DNA of 64,000 nucleotides from the NCBI GenBank assembly GCA_022180725.1, contig BQMO01000014.1, positions 124,001 through 188,000 of the forward strand, read 5' to 3'. Positions 31,520 through 38,878 of this stretch are shown one piece after another. This stretch comes from Phycisphaerae bacterium (lineage in GTDB: Bacteria > Planctomycetota > Phycisphaerae > Phycisphaerales > UBA1924). Positions within the stretch are counted from its first letter, which is position 1. Each line of letters begins with the position of its first letter. The position numbers and the translations under genes were made by a program. The notes under the pieces were generated by a model that did not search any database, was not told the DNA's origin, and was given only the letters and a program-made list of their open reading frames with translations.

Positions 31520-32347
31520 TCAGGGGTTACGGCGTCCGCGGCGAGCGGGCGGCTCATCGGCTCGGCGTGGCGCGGCGCGCCGTCCTTCGACGGCGGGCAC
31601 GGCGGCCAGGGGGCGCCCAAGCGACTCGGTCAGCGTCCGCGGCGCACCGATGTCCGCGACGATCACGTCGCCGAGGTACTCCTGCGCGGCGAGCGTGAAA
31701 AAACCGGGCTTCGGTCCGACAAACGTGACCGTGATGTCCGCCCGCACCGCCTCGCCCAGCACCTCGCCCGATTCCACGTCAAGCCCCGACGGGACATCAA
31801 CCGCGAGCACCGCCGCGCCGTTCGCGGCGGCGGCGTTGATGCCGCGGATCGCCCGAAGGGCATCGCCCTCGACGCGGCGGGTCAATCCGGTGCCGAAGAG
31901 GGCATCGACGACAGCAGAGTGGCCCGGGAGCAATGCAGCGGCCCTGAGAATGCCGAGGTAAGGGTCGGCATGGTCTGGACGGATGAACTCCAGTCCCATG
32001 CGCTGGGCGACGGCAAGGTGAATGGCGGCATCGCCCGAGAGGGATTCGCCCAGTACGAGCAGGATCCGCACGTGGACGCCCGCGTTGGAGAGGTGTCGCG
32101 CGGCACAGAGCCCGTCACCCGCGTTGTGGCCCACGCCGCAGACGATGAGGGCCGCGGGGTGGGGTTCGCCGGCCAGCCCGTCAAGGACGGTATCGGCAAC
32201 ATGCCGAGCGGCCGCCTCCATGAGCAGGAGCGTTGGAATGCCGAACTCGGTCGTGGCGCGACGGTCGATCTCGCGCAGGTCGGCACGCGTGTAGACACGG
32301 GGGGCAGAGGGTTGGTTGGGCCGCTTCGGCATGCGGGCTGAACTCAC
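31520..32347 (-). CDS. nnrE: NAD(P)H-hydrate epimerase (YjeF N-terminal domain)
   Basis: Epimerises R- and S-NAD(P)HX so that NnrD can repair both. The 275-residue protein has MEAAARHVAD, the nucleotide loop GVGHNAGDGLCAARHL (family form GxGNNGGDG; here His-Asn-Ala), VDALFGTGL and AVDVPSGLDVESG with the catalytic Asp. It ends with a basic Arg/Pro-rich tail of about 20 residues. It is separate from its partner nnrD at 18865-19764. GTGA overlap with the upstream thioredoxin-fold gene indicates coupling. Confidence 0.92.
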   Translation of the reverse strand: MSSARMPKRPNQPSAPRVYTRADLREIDRRATTEFGIPTLLLMEAAARHVADTVLDGLAGEPHPAALIVCGVGHNAGDGLCAARHLSNAGVHVRILLVLGESLSGDAAIHLAVAQRMGLEFIRPDHADPYLGILRAAALLPGHSAVVDALFGTGLTRRVEGDALRAIRGINAAAANGAAVLAVDVPSGLDVESGEVLGEAVRADITVTFVGPKPGFFTLAAQEYLGDVIVADIGAPRTLTESLGRPLAAVPAVEGRRAAPRRADEPPARRGRRNP

Positions 32348-33480
32348 TTCCCCTTCGCCGCTTTATAGCGATCGAGCGTGGCCTGGTAGTCCCCTTGGCG
32401 CCCCGGCTCGGCGAGGGCGACGGCCTTCTCCTGCGTGGCGATGGCTTCCTCAATTCGCCCGAGGTCAAACTGAACTCGGGCGAGCGTGTCGAGGATGTAC
32501 GCCTCGCGCCCACCGGAGACATCGACGGCACGCGCGGCCAGTCGGTGGGCCAGGTCAAGATCGCGGGCCTTGAGGCCCTCGGCCGTGGCGATGTCCCACG
32601 CCACGTTGTTCAGCGTCGGGGCGTCGTCCTTCAGGGGTCCGGCTTCGAGAGTTTTCAACCAGGCGTACGCGCCGGCCTCATCGGCGTTGTCCACCGCGAG
32701 CACCTCGAAAACCTCCCGGATCCGCGGGGTGAACTCCGCCGGGCGGATCGCGAGCAGGTCGTTGAGCAAGGTCACAGCCGCCTTGCCGTCATTGGCCTCC
32801 AGCGCCTTGCGCAGCCGGTTCTCCGTCTTCCTCGCCTTCTCGAGTTGCTCACGCTGAACCCGGTCACGCTCCGCGGCGGCCTTGACGTCGAACGTGCCCG
32901 CCAGCACCTGCTCCACGATCGTCGCGATCGGCTCGTCCACGGAGAGGGGGTGGCCCATCCACGCGACCCGGCCTTTGCGATCGATCACGAACGCCGTGGG
33001 GATGGACTTGCGGTCGGCCCCGCGCATCCACGTCTGAGCCATCTCGCCCTGGTCACCGTCGTAGCAGATCGGGTAGGGAAGCGAGGCGGCTCGTTCGGTC
33101 ACGAACTCACGGAAGCGTCCCTCATACCCGGTGTTGTCGGGAAGCGGCTTCGACGGCTCCCAGACGCCCACGCCCAACACGGTCACACCCTGGTCCTTGA
33201 AACGTTCGTGGATGGAGGCCAGCGTGGATAACGCCTTGTGGCTTTTCTCGCTCCACGAGGCGAAGAACCACACGACGTACACGCGGCCGGGTTCCAGCCG
33301 GTTGATCGGGCCCGCCCGAACCCACGTGGCCGGCGCCACGCGTGGCGCGGGATCACCAAAGGTAATGGAGCGGACGTTCCCGGTGACAGGATCAATCGGG
33401 GGCGGTTCCTGCGCACGCGCGGGGATGACCGCCATCGCCATCCAACACGTCAACACCGCACACACAATCCGCGTACGCAT
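32344..33480 (-). CDS. TlpA-like secreted thioredoxin-fold protein lacking the CxxC pair
   Basis: A 378-residue protein with signal peptide (IVCAVLTCWMAMAVIPARA) and a TlpA/AhpC-type thioredoxin fold. The region that should read WCxxC is WSEKS (residues 76-80): both cysteines are serines. The cis-Pro loop (SIPTAFVIDRKGRVAW) is intact, so the fold is kept but thiol-disulfide exchange should not be possible. A helical, TPR-like C-terminal half follows (ALEANDGKAAVTLLNDLL; LDTLARVQFDLGRIEEAIATQ). The ATG at 33480 is preceded by GGGAGGA. A binding or chaperone role is inferred, not shown. Confidence 0.85.
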   Translation of the reverse strand: MRTRIVCAVLTCWMAMAVIPARAQEPPPIDPVTGNVRSITFGDPAPRVAPATWVRAGPINRLEPGRVYVVWFFASWSEKSHKALSTLASIHERFKDQGVTVLGVGVWEPSKPLPDNTGYEGRFREFVTERAASLPYPICYDGDQGEMAQTWMRGADRKSIPTAFVIDRKGRVAWMGHPLSVDEPIATIVEQVLAGTFDVKAAAERDRVQREQLEKARKTENRLRKALEANDGKAAVTLLNDLLAIRPAEFTPRIREVFEVLAVDNADEAGAYAWLKTLEAGPLKDDAPTLNNVAWDIATAEGLKARDLDLAHRLAARAVDVSGGREAYILDTLARVQFDLGRIEEAIATQEKAVALAEPGRQGDYQATLDRYKAAKGK

Positions 33481-33542
33481 GGGCAGTCCTCCCGTACATC
33501 TCGACCGCGGGATTGTTGCCCGTGTTCCCGGCTCAGGCGCAA

Positions 33543-34391
33543 CTAGGGACGATTCGAGATCGTGATGCCGCCGTTGCTCGTGTGGAGTTTGCAGGCCTGC
33601 GTTCCTTCGCCGAACGTGAACGATCCGCGGCCCTTGCCGGTCGAAATGACCTTGGCTCCCGCGGCGCTGCACGACACCCCGCCGTTGCTGGTCGAGGCGG
33701 TCAGTTGGGCATTGAACCCCGGCCCCACTTCGAGGGTGATGGCCCCATTGCTGGTATCAAGTTCGACAGGTCCTTCCCCGGACGCTGTCAAGCGCACCAT
33801 GACTCGACCGTTGCTGGTGTCCGCGACGGCGGACGGCACGTCGTACAGCTCAATGCGGCCATTGGAGGACTTCGCCGTGACATGCCCGGTGTGACCGTGC
33901 ACGGTGACCGCGCCATTGCTGGTCTGAAGATCGGCCGGACCGCTCAGGCCGCGGGTGGTAAGAGCACCATTGCTGGTCTTGAGGGTGACGCCGGTGGCAT
34001 CGGGGAGGCTAATCTCGAGATCGGCCCCTTCGCTCGGGCCGCGCCTGCCCTCCGGCCAGTTCACACGAACCGCAAGGGTGCCATCCTCGCGTCGGTCGAG
34101 ATTCACCGTAACCGCATCGAGGCGTGCCTGCGATTCCGCTCGGATACTCGCCGTGACGAGCACCTCATTCCCCGGCGCCATGGTCACGGTGATGGCGCCG
34201 TTGTCACTGACGACGTTGAGGGGCGATCCGACGACGTGCGGCGCGGCGGTCGACTTGGCTCCCTTGAACTTCGCGGGTTGATACACGATCCCGCACCCGC
34301 CGAGTGTCCCAGCCAGGGTGAGCGGCGCGGCGAGGGCGACCGTGTGGATCACTCCCTGAATGACGATGCGGGCGGCGATTCGAGCAGACAT
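33543..34391 (-). CDS. DUF4097-type beta-helix lipoprotein
   Basis: A 282-residue protein with a signal sequence ending in the lipobox LGGC, hence a likely lipoprotein. The rest is a repetitive beta-structure in which TSNG recurs at about 20-residue spacing (KTSNGALT, QTSNGAVT, KSSNGRIE, DTSNGRVM, DTSNGAIT, STSNGGVS, HTSNGGIT), the hallmark of DUF4097/DUF4098 beta-helical proteins. Function unknown. AGGAG precedes the ATG. It lies 62 bp upstream of the thioredoxin-fold gene and may share its transcript. Confidence 0.88.
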   Translation of the reverse strand: MSARIAARIVIQGVIHTVALAAPLTLAGTLGGCGIVYQPAKFKGAKSTAAPHVVGSPLNVVSDNGAITVTMAPGNEVLVTASIRAESQARLDAVTVNLDRREDGTLAVRVNWPEGRRGPSEGADLEISLPDATGVTLKTSNGALTTRGLSGPADLQTSNGAVTVHGHTGHVTAKSSNGRIELYDVPSAVADTSNGRVMVRLTASGEGPVELDTSNGAITLEVGPGFNAQLTASTSNGGVSCSAAGAKVISTGKGRGSFTFGEGTQACKLHTSNGGITISNRP

Positions 34392-34454
34392 GAGGCACTC
34401 CTGGGCGCTATCGGGAAGCGGTGATCGATCCGTCGGAATCTGGCGGGCTGAGTT

Positions 34455-35426
34455 TCACCCCACGCCCGCGAGGAGCTTCTCCGCCAGCGGCTCAACATCG
34501 GCGGCCTTGGGAAGCGAGGGGATCGCCCCGGCCTTGGTCGCCGCGAGGGCCCCGGCCGCGGAGGCGAATACAACGGCCCGCTCGGTGAGGCGGAGTTCGT
34601 CGGGTGTTCGCGGGCCGGCGGCGGCAACGGGGGGCCACTGGGCCGCGAGGGCGCCGCAGAAGGCGTCCCCCGCCGCCGTCGCATCGATCGCGTCAACGTG
34701 CGGCGCGGCGAACCGTCGGGGCCGGCCTCGGTGAATCAGGATGCTTCCCAGCGCCCCGAGCGTCAGGACGATGATCGCCGGCCCGAGCTCGGGGAGTCGC
34801 AGGGCGACGCGACCCGGATCGGCATGCGCGTCCATCCCCACCAGCCGCGCTCCCTCGCCGCGGTTCACCACAAGCACGTCAACCTTGCGGAGCAGGTCGG
34901 CCGGTACTTGGCGCGCCGGGGCGGCGTTCAGGATCACCGCCTTGCCCGCGTCATGGGCGATCGTCGCCGCGGCGGCGTTGCACGCCAGCGGGACTTCAAG
35001 TTGCAACAGCACGACGTCGGCCGAGCGGATGGCCTCGCCCGCGTGGGTTACGTCATCGGGTGTGAGCGACGCGTTCGCCCCGGGTGCGACGACGATCATG
35101 TTCTCGCCACTGTCGGCGACCGTGATCATGCCCAGCCCGGTTGACTCCCCCGCGCGGGTCGCAAGCCCGGAGAGATCAAGGCCCTCGGCCTCGAGCGCGG
35201 CTCGCACTCGCTGCCCGTGCGGGTCGTCCCCGAGGCTCCCGACAAAGGCGACCTCGGCCCCGAGGCGACGGGCGGCAACGGCCTGATTCGCGCCCTTCCC
35301 CCCCGGGTACGTCTTGTACGCATTGCCGAGTATGGTCTCGCCGGCGATCGGCAGCCGCGCCGTACGGACGACCAGGTCCATGTTGACCGAGCCGACGACA
35401 CAGACGCGGGGGGAGGAGCGGGTCAT
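34455..35426 (-). CDS. rbsK: Ribokinase (PfkB family)
   Basis: Phosphorylates D-ribose at O5 for entry to the pentose phosphate pathway. The 323-residue protein shows VVGSVNMDLVVR, the sugar-binding YPGGKGANQAVAARRLG, LQLEVPL, LNAAPAR and the catalytic anion hole DATAAGDAFCGALA. No ribose transporter is adjacent. The ATG has no Shine-Dalgarno sequence; TACACT (complement of 35433-35438) ends 6 nt upstream, so the message is probably leaderless. It is divergent from the methionine operon, whose -35 lies 30 bp away. Confidence 0.92.
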   Translation of the reverse strand: MTRSSPRVCVVGSVNMDLVVRTARLPIAGETILGNAYKTYPGGKGANQAVAARRLGAEVAFVGSLGDDPHGQRVRAALEAEGLDLSGLATRAGESTGLGMITVADSGENMIVVAPGANASLTPDDVTHAGEAIRSADVVLLQLEVPLACNAAAATIAHDAGKAVILNAAPARQVPADLLRKVDVLVVNRGEGARLVGMDAHADPGRVALRLPELGPAIIVLTLGALGSILIHRGRPRRFAAPHVDAIDATAAGDAFCGALAAQWPPVAAAGPRTPDELRLTERAVVFASAAGALAATKAGAIPSLPKAADVEPLAEKLLAGVG

Positions 35427-35467
35427 GGCCCAAGTGTACCGGCACGGGGTCGTTCATACGAACGGCC

Positions 35468-35495
35468 TTGACACGCTCGCATTCGACGCTACGCT
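35468..35495 (+). promoter_or_regulatory. Promoter of the methionine/homoserine operon
   Basis: A perfect -35 TTGACA (35468-35473), 16-bp spacer and -10 TACGCT (35490-35495). The predicted start, about 7 nt downstream, falls at the first bases of the SAM aptamer (35504), which is what a riboswitch-controlled transcript should look like. Confidence 0.7.
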
Positions 35496-35503
35496 TGCCC
35501 CAA

Positions 35504-35648
35504 GCATCAAGAGACCCGGGAGGCTTCCGCCGTCCCGGGCGGCAACCGAGCGACGTTACAACGTTCGCCGCGGTGCCGGGCGAGCCCCGACGTGGGGAGC
35601 GATGCGGCCGACTGCGGCAAAATAGCCTCACCGAGGCTCCTTTGCATC
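35504..35648 (+). ncRNA. SAM-I/SAM-IV clan riboswitch
   Basis: The aptamer shows the conserved core of the SAM-I clan in order: P1 5' strand GCATC running into ATCAAGAGA (35506-35514), a perfect 7-bp P2 (35515-35521 with 35533-35539), CGGCAACC (35540-35547), a P3 hairpin around ACGTT/AACGT, CGGTGC (35571-35576), a CCCC/GGGG hairpin (35585-35597), and the P1 3' strand GATGC (35601-35605). The P2 loop CGCC (35528-35531) can pair with GGCG (35579-35582), the clan's pseudoknot. Known family members bind S-adenosylmethionine and switch off methionine genes. Downstream hairpins (35607-35618; 35624-35638) and a second GCATC at 35644 could form the expression platform. It lacks the longer kink-turn P2 of classical SAM-I, so SAM-IV or the SAM-I/IV variant is the closer type. 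Confidence 0.85.
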
Positions 35649-35706
35649 AGACCCGGCAAACGTGAGCGCGTGCTCACCCTTCCCACGTCATGCTCGATGC
35701 TCGTTG

Positions 35707-35727
35707 ATGCCGTTGGAGAAACGGCAT
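35707..35727 (+). promoter_or_regulatory. Hairpin with ribosome-binding site in loop, overlapping start codon
   Basis: ATGCCGTT (35707-35714) pairs perfectly with AACGGCAT (35720-35727). The 5-nt loop holds GGAG (35715-35718), 7 nt before the ATG at 35726, whose first two bases are in the 3' arm. Formation would hide the start codon while presenting the SD in a tight loop. Competing pairs with the upstream GCATC at 35644-35648 could open it, giving a translational output for the SAM switch. The pairing is seen; the regulatory role is inferred. Confidence 0.6.
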
Positions 35728-37006
35728 GGCATGCGAAGCCCAGAAGTTCCGGTGTTCCGAAGTTCCGAAGTTCAGCAGCGCGGAAACCGCGGCGATCCGC
35801 GGTGGACGCGTGGCCGATCCCTGGTCGCGCGCGATCGTGACGCCCCTCGTGCAATCCACCACGTTTGTCGGCGAAAGCCTCGAGTCGCCCCCGCCCCACG
35901 CGTACTCCCGGGTCAGCAATCCGACCGTGTCCTCGCTCGAAGCCCGGCTGGGTGCCATCGAAGAATGCCCGCCCGCCGTCTGCTTCGGGACAGGGTTGGC
36001 CGCGGAAACCGCCTTGTTCCTCGCTTCGCTCCGCGCCGGCGACCACCTCGTGCTCGGCGAGGCGATCTACGGCGGAACGGTCCGCCTCGTGCGCGAACTC
36101 CTCGCGGGCCTCGGCGTCTCGCACACGTTTGTCGACACGGCGGGCGATGAAGGCCCGGCACGGGTCGCGGCGGCGATCCGCCCGACGACGCGCCTGGTCT
36201 TCATCGAGACCCCGGCCAATCCGACCCTCACCCTCACCGACATTCACGCCGTCGCGCACGCGACGAAGCGGGCGAGCGGCGGAAATGCCCTGCTCGCGGT
36301 GGACAATACGTTCCTGACACCCGTGCTGTGCAGGCCGCTCGACCTCGGCGCCGACATCGCCGTGTACTCCACGACCAAGCACATCGAGGGGCACAGTGCG
36401 GCGATGGGCGGGTCGATCTCCTCGCGCGACGAGGCGCTGCTCACCCATATTCGCTGGGTCCGCAAGTGCATCGGCAATATCCAGGCGCCCTTCAACGCCT
36501 ACCTCACGGAGCGCGGCCTCGCCACGCTGCCGTTGCGGCTGCGCGAGCACTCCCGCAACGCCCAGCGCGTCGCCGAATGGCTCGTGTCGCGCGTGGGCAA
36601 CGGGGTCGCGAGCGTCAACTTCCCCGGCCTCGCCGATCACCCGCAGCGAGAACTCGCACGCCGTCAGCACCTCGGCGACCTGCACGGCGGCGTGGTCTCG
36701 TTCGAGGTGGACGGCGGGTACGACGCGGCGCGGCGCCTCCTCGCGGCCCTGCAACTGTGTTCGCTGGTCGAGCATGTCGGCAGCGTCGAAACACTCGTCA
36801 CCCACTCCGCGAGCATGACCCACGCCGACGTACCCCGCGAGCACCGCCTGCGCGTGGGGATCACGGACGGATTCGTGCGGATCAGCGTCGGCTTGGAAAA
36901 CCCGTCGGATGTGATTGCCGATCTGGATCAGGCCTTCGACACGGTGTTCTCCGAGTGTGAGGCGTCGACCTTGGAAGGAGGGGTGCCATGCCAGGCCGCA
37001 AAGTAA
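35726..37006 (+). CDS. PLP-dependent transsulfuration enzyme (cystathionine gamma-synthase/MetZ type)
   Basis: A Cys/Met-metabolism PLP enzyme joining or cleaving homoserine-derived thioethers. The 426 residues contain YSRVSNPTVSSLEARLG, CFGTGLAAETALFL, the acid-binding DNTFLTPVLCRPLDLGAD, and the Schiff-base lysine in STTKHIEGHS. It could be cystathionine gamma-synthase or an O-succinyl/O-acetylhomoserine sulfhydrylase; the sequence alone does not decide. The first about 20 residues are encoded by the GTTCCGAAG repeat and are not part of the usual fold, which starts near AAIRGGRV. It heads an operon with aspartokinase and asd behind a SAM riboswitch, so a role in methionine synthesis is likely. 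Confidence 0.88.
   Translation: MACEAQKFRCSEVPKFSSAETAAIRGGRVADPWSRAIVTPLVQSTTFVGESLESPPPHAYSRVSNPTVSSLEARLGAIEECPPAVCFGTGLAAETALFLASLRAGDHLVLGEAIYGGTVRLVRELLAGLGVSHTFVDTAGDEGPARVAAAIRPTTRLVFIETPANPTLTLTDIHAVAHATKRASGGNALLAVDNTFLTPVLCRPLDLGADIAVYSTTKHIEGHSAAMGGSISSRDEALLTHIRWVRKCIGNIQAPFNAYLTERGLATLPLRLREHSRNAQRVAEWLVSRVGNGVASVNFPGLADHPQRELARRQHLGDLHGGVVSFEVDGGYDAARRLLAALQLCSLVEHVGSVETLVTHSASMTHADVPREHRLRVGITDGFVRISVGLENPSDVIADLDQAFDTVFSECEASTLEGGVPCQAAK
35742..35780. repeat. GTTCCGAAG short repeat at the 5' end of the transsulfuration gene
   Basis: Contains the 17-bp core GTTCCGAAGTTCCGAAG at 35754-35770, identical to 1017-1033 in uvrA, flanked by further partial units (AGAAGTTCCGG, GAAGTTCAGC). 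It encodes residues about 6-19 of the protein (KFRCSEVPKFSS) with no frame disruption. The two copies are 35 kb apart and read in opposite senses relative to their host genes. Confidence 0.75.
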
Positions 37007-37770
37007 TCGTCCTCAAACTCGGCGGCAGCGTGCTCACGGGCGAAGACTCCATTCAGGCCGCAGTGGGGGAGGTGCGGCGATGGGTGGATGGTGGCTGGCG
37101 CGTTGTGGCCGTCGTCTCGGCGTTCGAGGGCCACACCGACCGCCTGCTCGCGAGCGCCGCACGCTTCGGACGCGAGCCTTGGGCCACCGCCGCGCTCGTC
37201 GCCACCGGCGAGCAGACCAGCGCCGCCGTCCTCGCCCTCGCGCTCGCGCAGGCGGGCGTCTCCGCCGCCACGCTCGACGCGGCGGGACTCGGACTCGCCA
37301 CAACGAGCATTCCGTTGGACGCGGACCCCGTTTCGCTGCACCCGGCCGCGGTCCCGAACGCGCTTCGCGAACACGCGGCCCTCGTCGTGCCCGGGTTCAT
37401 CGGTCGCGACCAGCACGCCCGAACCACGCTCCTCGGCCGAGGCGGGTCCGACCTCACGGCCTTGTTCATCGCGGCCAGGCTCGGGGCACGGTGCCGACTC
37501 GTCAAGGACGTCCCCGGCCTCTTCGAACGCGACCCGCGCCTCGACCCCGCGGCACGTCTCTATCGCACTCTCTCCTGGGACGGGGCGCTCCAACTCGACG
37601 GCGGCATCGTCCAGCACAAGGCGGTGCGACTGGCCAAGGCGCACCGGCTCGCGTTCGAGGTTGCGGCGCTCGGGGCGGACGAGGCGACGCGCGTGGGAGA
37701 CTTCACGCCGGAGTTCGCCCCGCTCGCCCGCGAACCGGCGAGTCATGGACGCGAGGAGGTGGCGGTATGA
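36988..37770 (+). CDS. Aspartokinase catalytic domain protein without ACT domains
   Basis: Amino-acid-kinase family protein, probably aspartokinase (aspartate to aspartyl phosphate), 260 residues. KLGGSVL near the start, FEGHTDRLL, GEQTSAAVLA, GFIGRDQHARTTLLGRGGSDLTA and LVKDVPGLFERDPR match the aspartokinase catalytic domain. The usual C-terminal ACT feedback domains (about 150 residues) are absent. Direct coupling with asd and the transsulfuration gene supports the assignment over other kinases of the fold. GGAGG precedes the ATG, which lies 19 nt inside the preceding gene. Its stop overlaps the asd start (ATGA). Confidence 0.82.
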   Translation: MPGRKVIVLKLGGSVLTGEDSIQAAVGEVRRWVDGGWRVVAVVSAFEGHTDRLLASAARFGREPWATAALVATGEQTSAAVLALALAQAGVSAATLDAAGLGLATTSIPLDADPVSLHPAAVPNALREHAALVVPGFIGRDQHARTTLLGRGGSDLTALFIAARLGARCRLVKDVPGLFERDPRLDPAARLYRTLSWDGALQLDGGIVQHKAVRLAKAHRLAFEVAALGADEATRVGDFTPEFAPLAREPASHGREEVAV

Positions 37771-38864
37771 GTGAAACGACAATACCGGCTTGGCAGGTTC
37801 CCGCCCCCCCGGAACGCCTCGAACGGGTATCTCGTCTGTACACCTACGCCGTCGTCGGCGCGACCGGCGCCGTCGGTCGCGAAGTGCTCGCGATCCTCGC
37901 GGAACGTGGGCATCCGATCTCGCACGTTCGGGCGATCGCCTCCGAGCGTTCCGCGGGATCAAGCATGACCTACGGCGATTCCGAGGTTCCCGTCGCGTCG
38001 CTGACCTCGGACTCCTTCGCGGGCATCGACATCGCCATCTTCGGTGCGAGTGCCGAGGTGGCCCGCGAGTATGCGCCAGCGGCGGTGCGGGCCGGGGCGA
38101 TCGTGATCGACAACTCGTCGGCGTTCCGCATGGACCCGCGGGTGCCACTGGTCATCCCGGAGGTGAACGGGAAGGAACTCGACGGTACGCCGTCGCTCAT
38201 CGCCAACCCAAACTGCTCCACGATCCTGCTGCTGGTGGCGCTCGATCCGCTCCGCCGTGCCTTCGGGCTCGAGCGCATCCATGTCGCAACCTATCAGGCC
38301 GTGTCCGGCGCGGGGCTGGCCGCGATGGAGGAACTGCGCGAGCAGACGGGCGCGATGCTCGCAGGTCGTGACGCCACCCCGCGCGTCTTCAAGGAACCCT
38401 GCGCGTTCAACGTCTTCAGCCATGACTCGACGGTCAACGAGGCCGACGGCGTGAACGGCGAAGAACGCAAGATCATCGAGGAATCCGCCAAGATATGGAA
38501 TGAGCGCATCCCGCTCACGCCCACGTGCATTCGCGTTCCCGTGCTCCGCGCGCACTCGCAGGCCGTGAGTGTGACGCTGCGCGAACCGGCGAGCGTTGAT
38601 GAGATCCGCGAGGTGCTCCGGGCCGCCCCCGGCCTGCGGGTCATCGACGACCGCGCGGCCAACGACTTCCCCACACCCCGCAAGGCCACCGGTGGCGACC
38701 AGGTGCTCGTGGGCCGCATCCGCCACGATCCGGCGAACCCGCCCGATGCGTTCGGCCGATCGCGTCACCTGTGCCTCTGGCTCTCCGGCGATCAACTCCG
38801 CAAGGGCGCCGCCCTCAACGCCGTGCAGATCGCGGAGCGGGTGATCTCGCGGTCATCAGGCTGA
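37767..38864 (+). CDS. asd: Aspartate-semialdehyde dehydrogenase
   Basis: NADP-dependent reduction of aspartyl phosphate to the semialdehyde, leading to homoserine, methionine, threonine and lysine. The 365 residues show VVGATGAVGREVL (N-terminal Rossmann), NSSAFRMDPRVPLVIPEVN, the nucleophile in NPNCSTI, YQAVSGAGLAAMEEL and the base region RVPVLRAHS. About 25 extra residues precede the Rossmann fold. GGAGGT stands before the ATG, which overlaps the aspartokinase stop. The next gene is convergent, 14 bp after the stop. Confidence 0.95.
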   Translation: MSETTIPAWQVPAPPERLERVSRLYTYAVVGATGAVGREVLAILAERGHPISHVRAIASERSAGSSMTYGDSEVPVASLTSDSFAGIDIAIFGASAEVAREYAPAAVRAGAIVIDNSSAFRMDPRVPLVIPEVNGKELDGTPSLIANPNCSTILLLVALDPLRRAFGLERIHVATYQAVSGAGLAAMEELREQTGAMLAGRDATPRVFKEPCAFNVFSHDSTVNEADGVNGEERKIIEESAKIWNERIPLTPTCIRVPVLRAHSQAVSVTLREPASVDEIREVLRAAPGLRVIDDRAANDFPTPRKATGGDQVLVGRIRHDPANPPDAFGRSRHLCLWLSGDQLRKGAALNAVQIAERVISRSSG

Positions 38865-38878
38865 CACGCCGATTGCGG

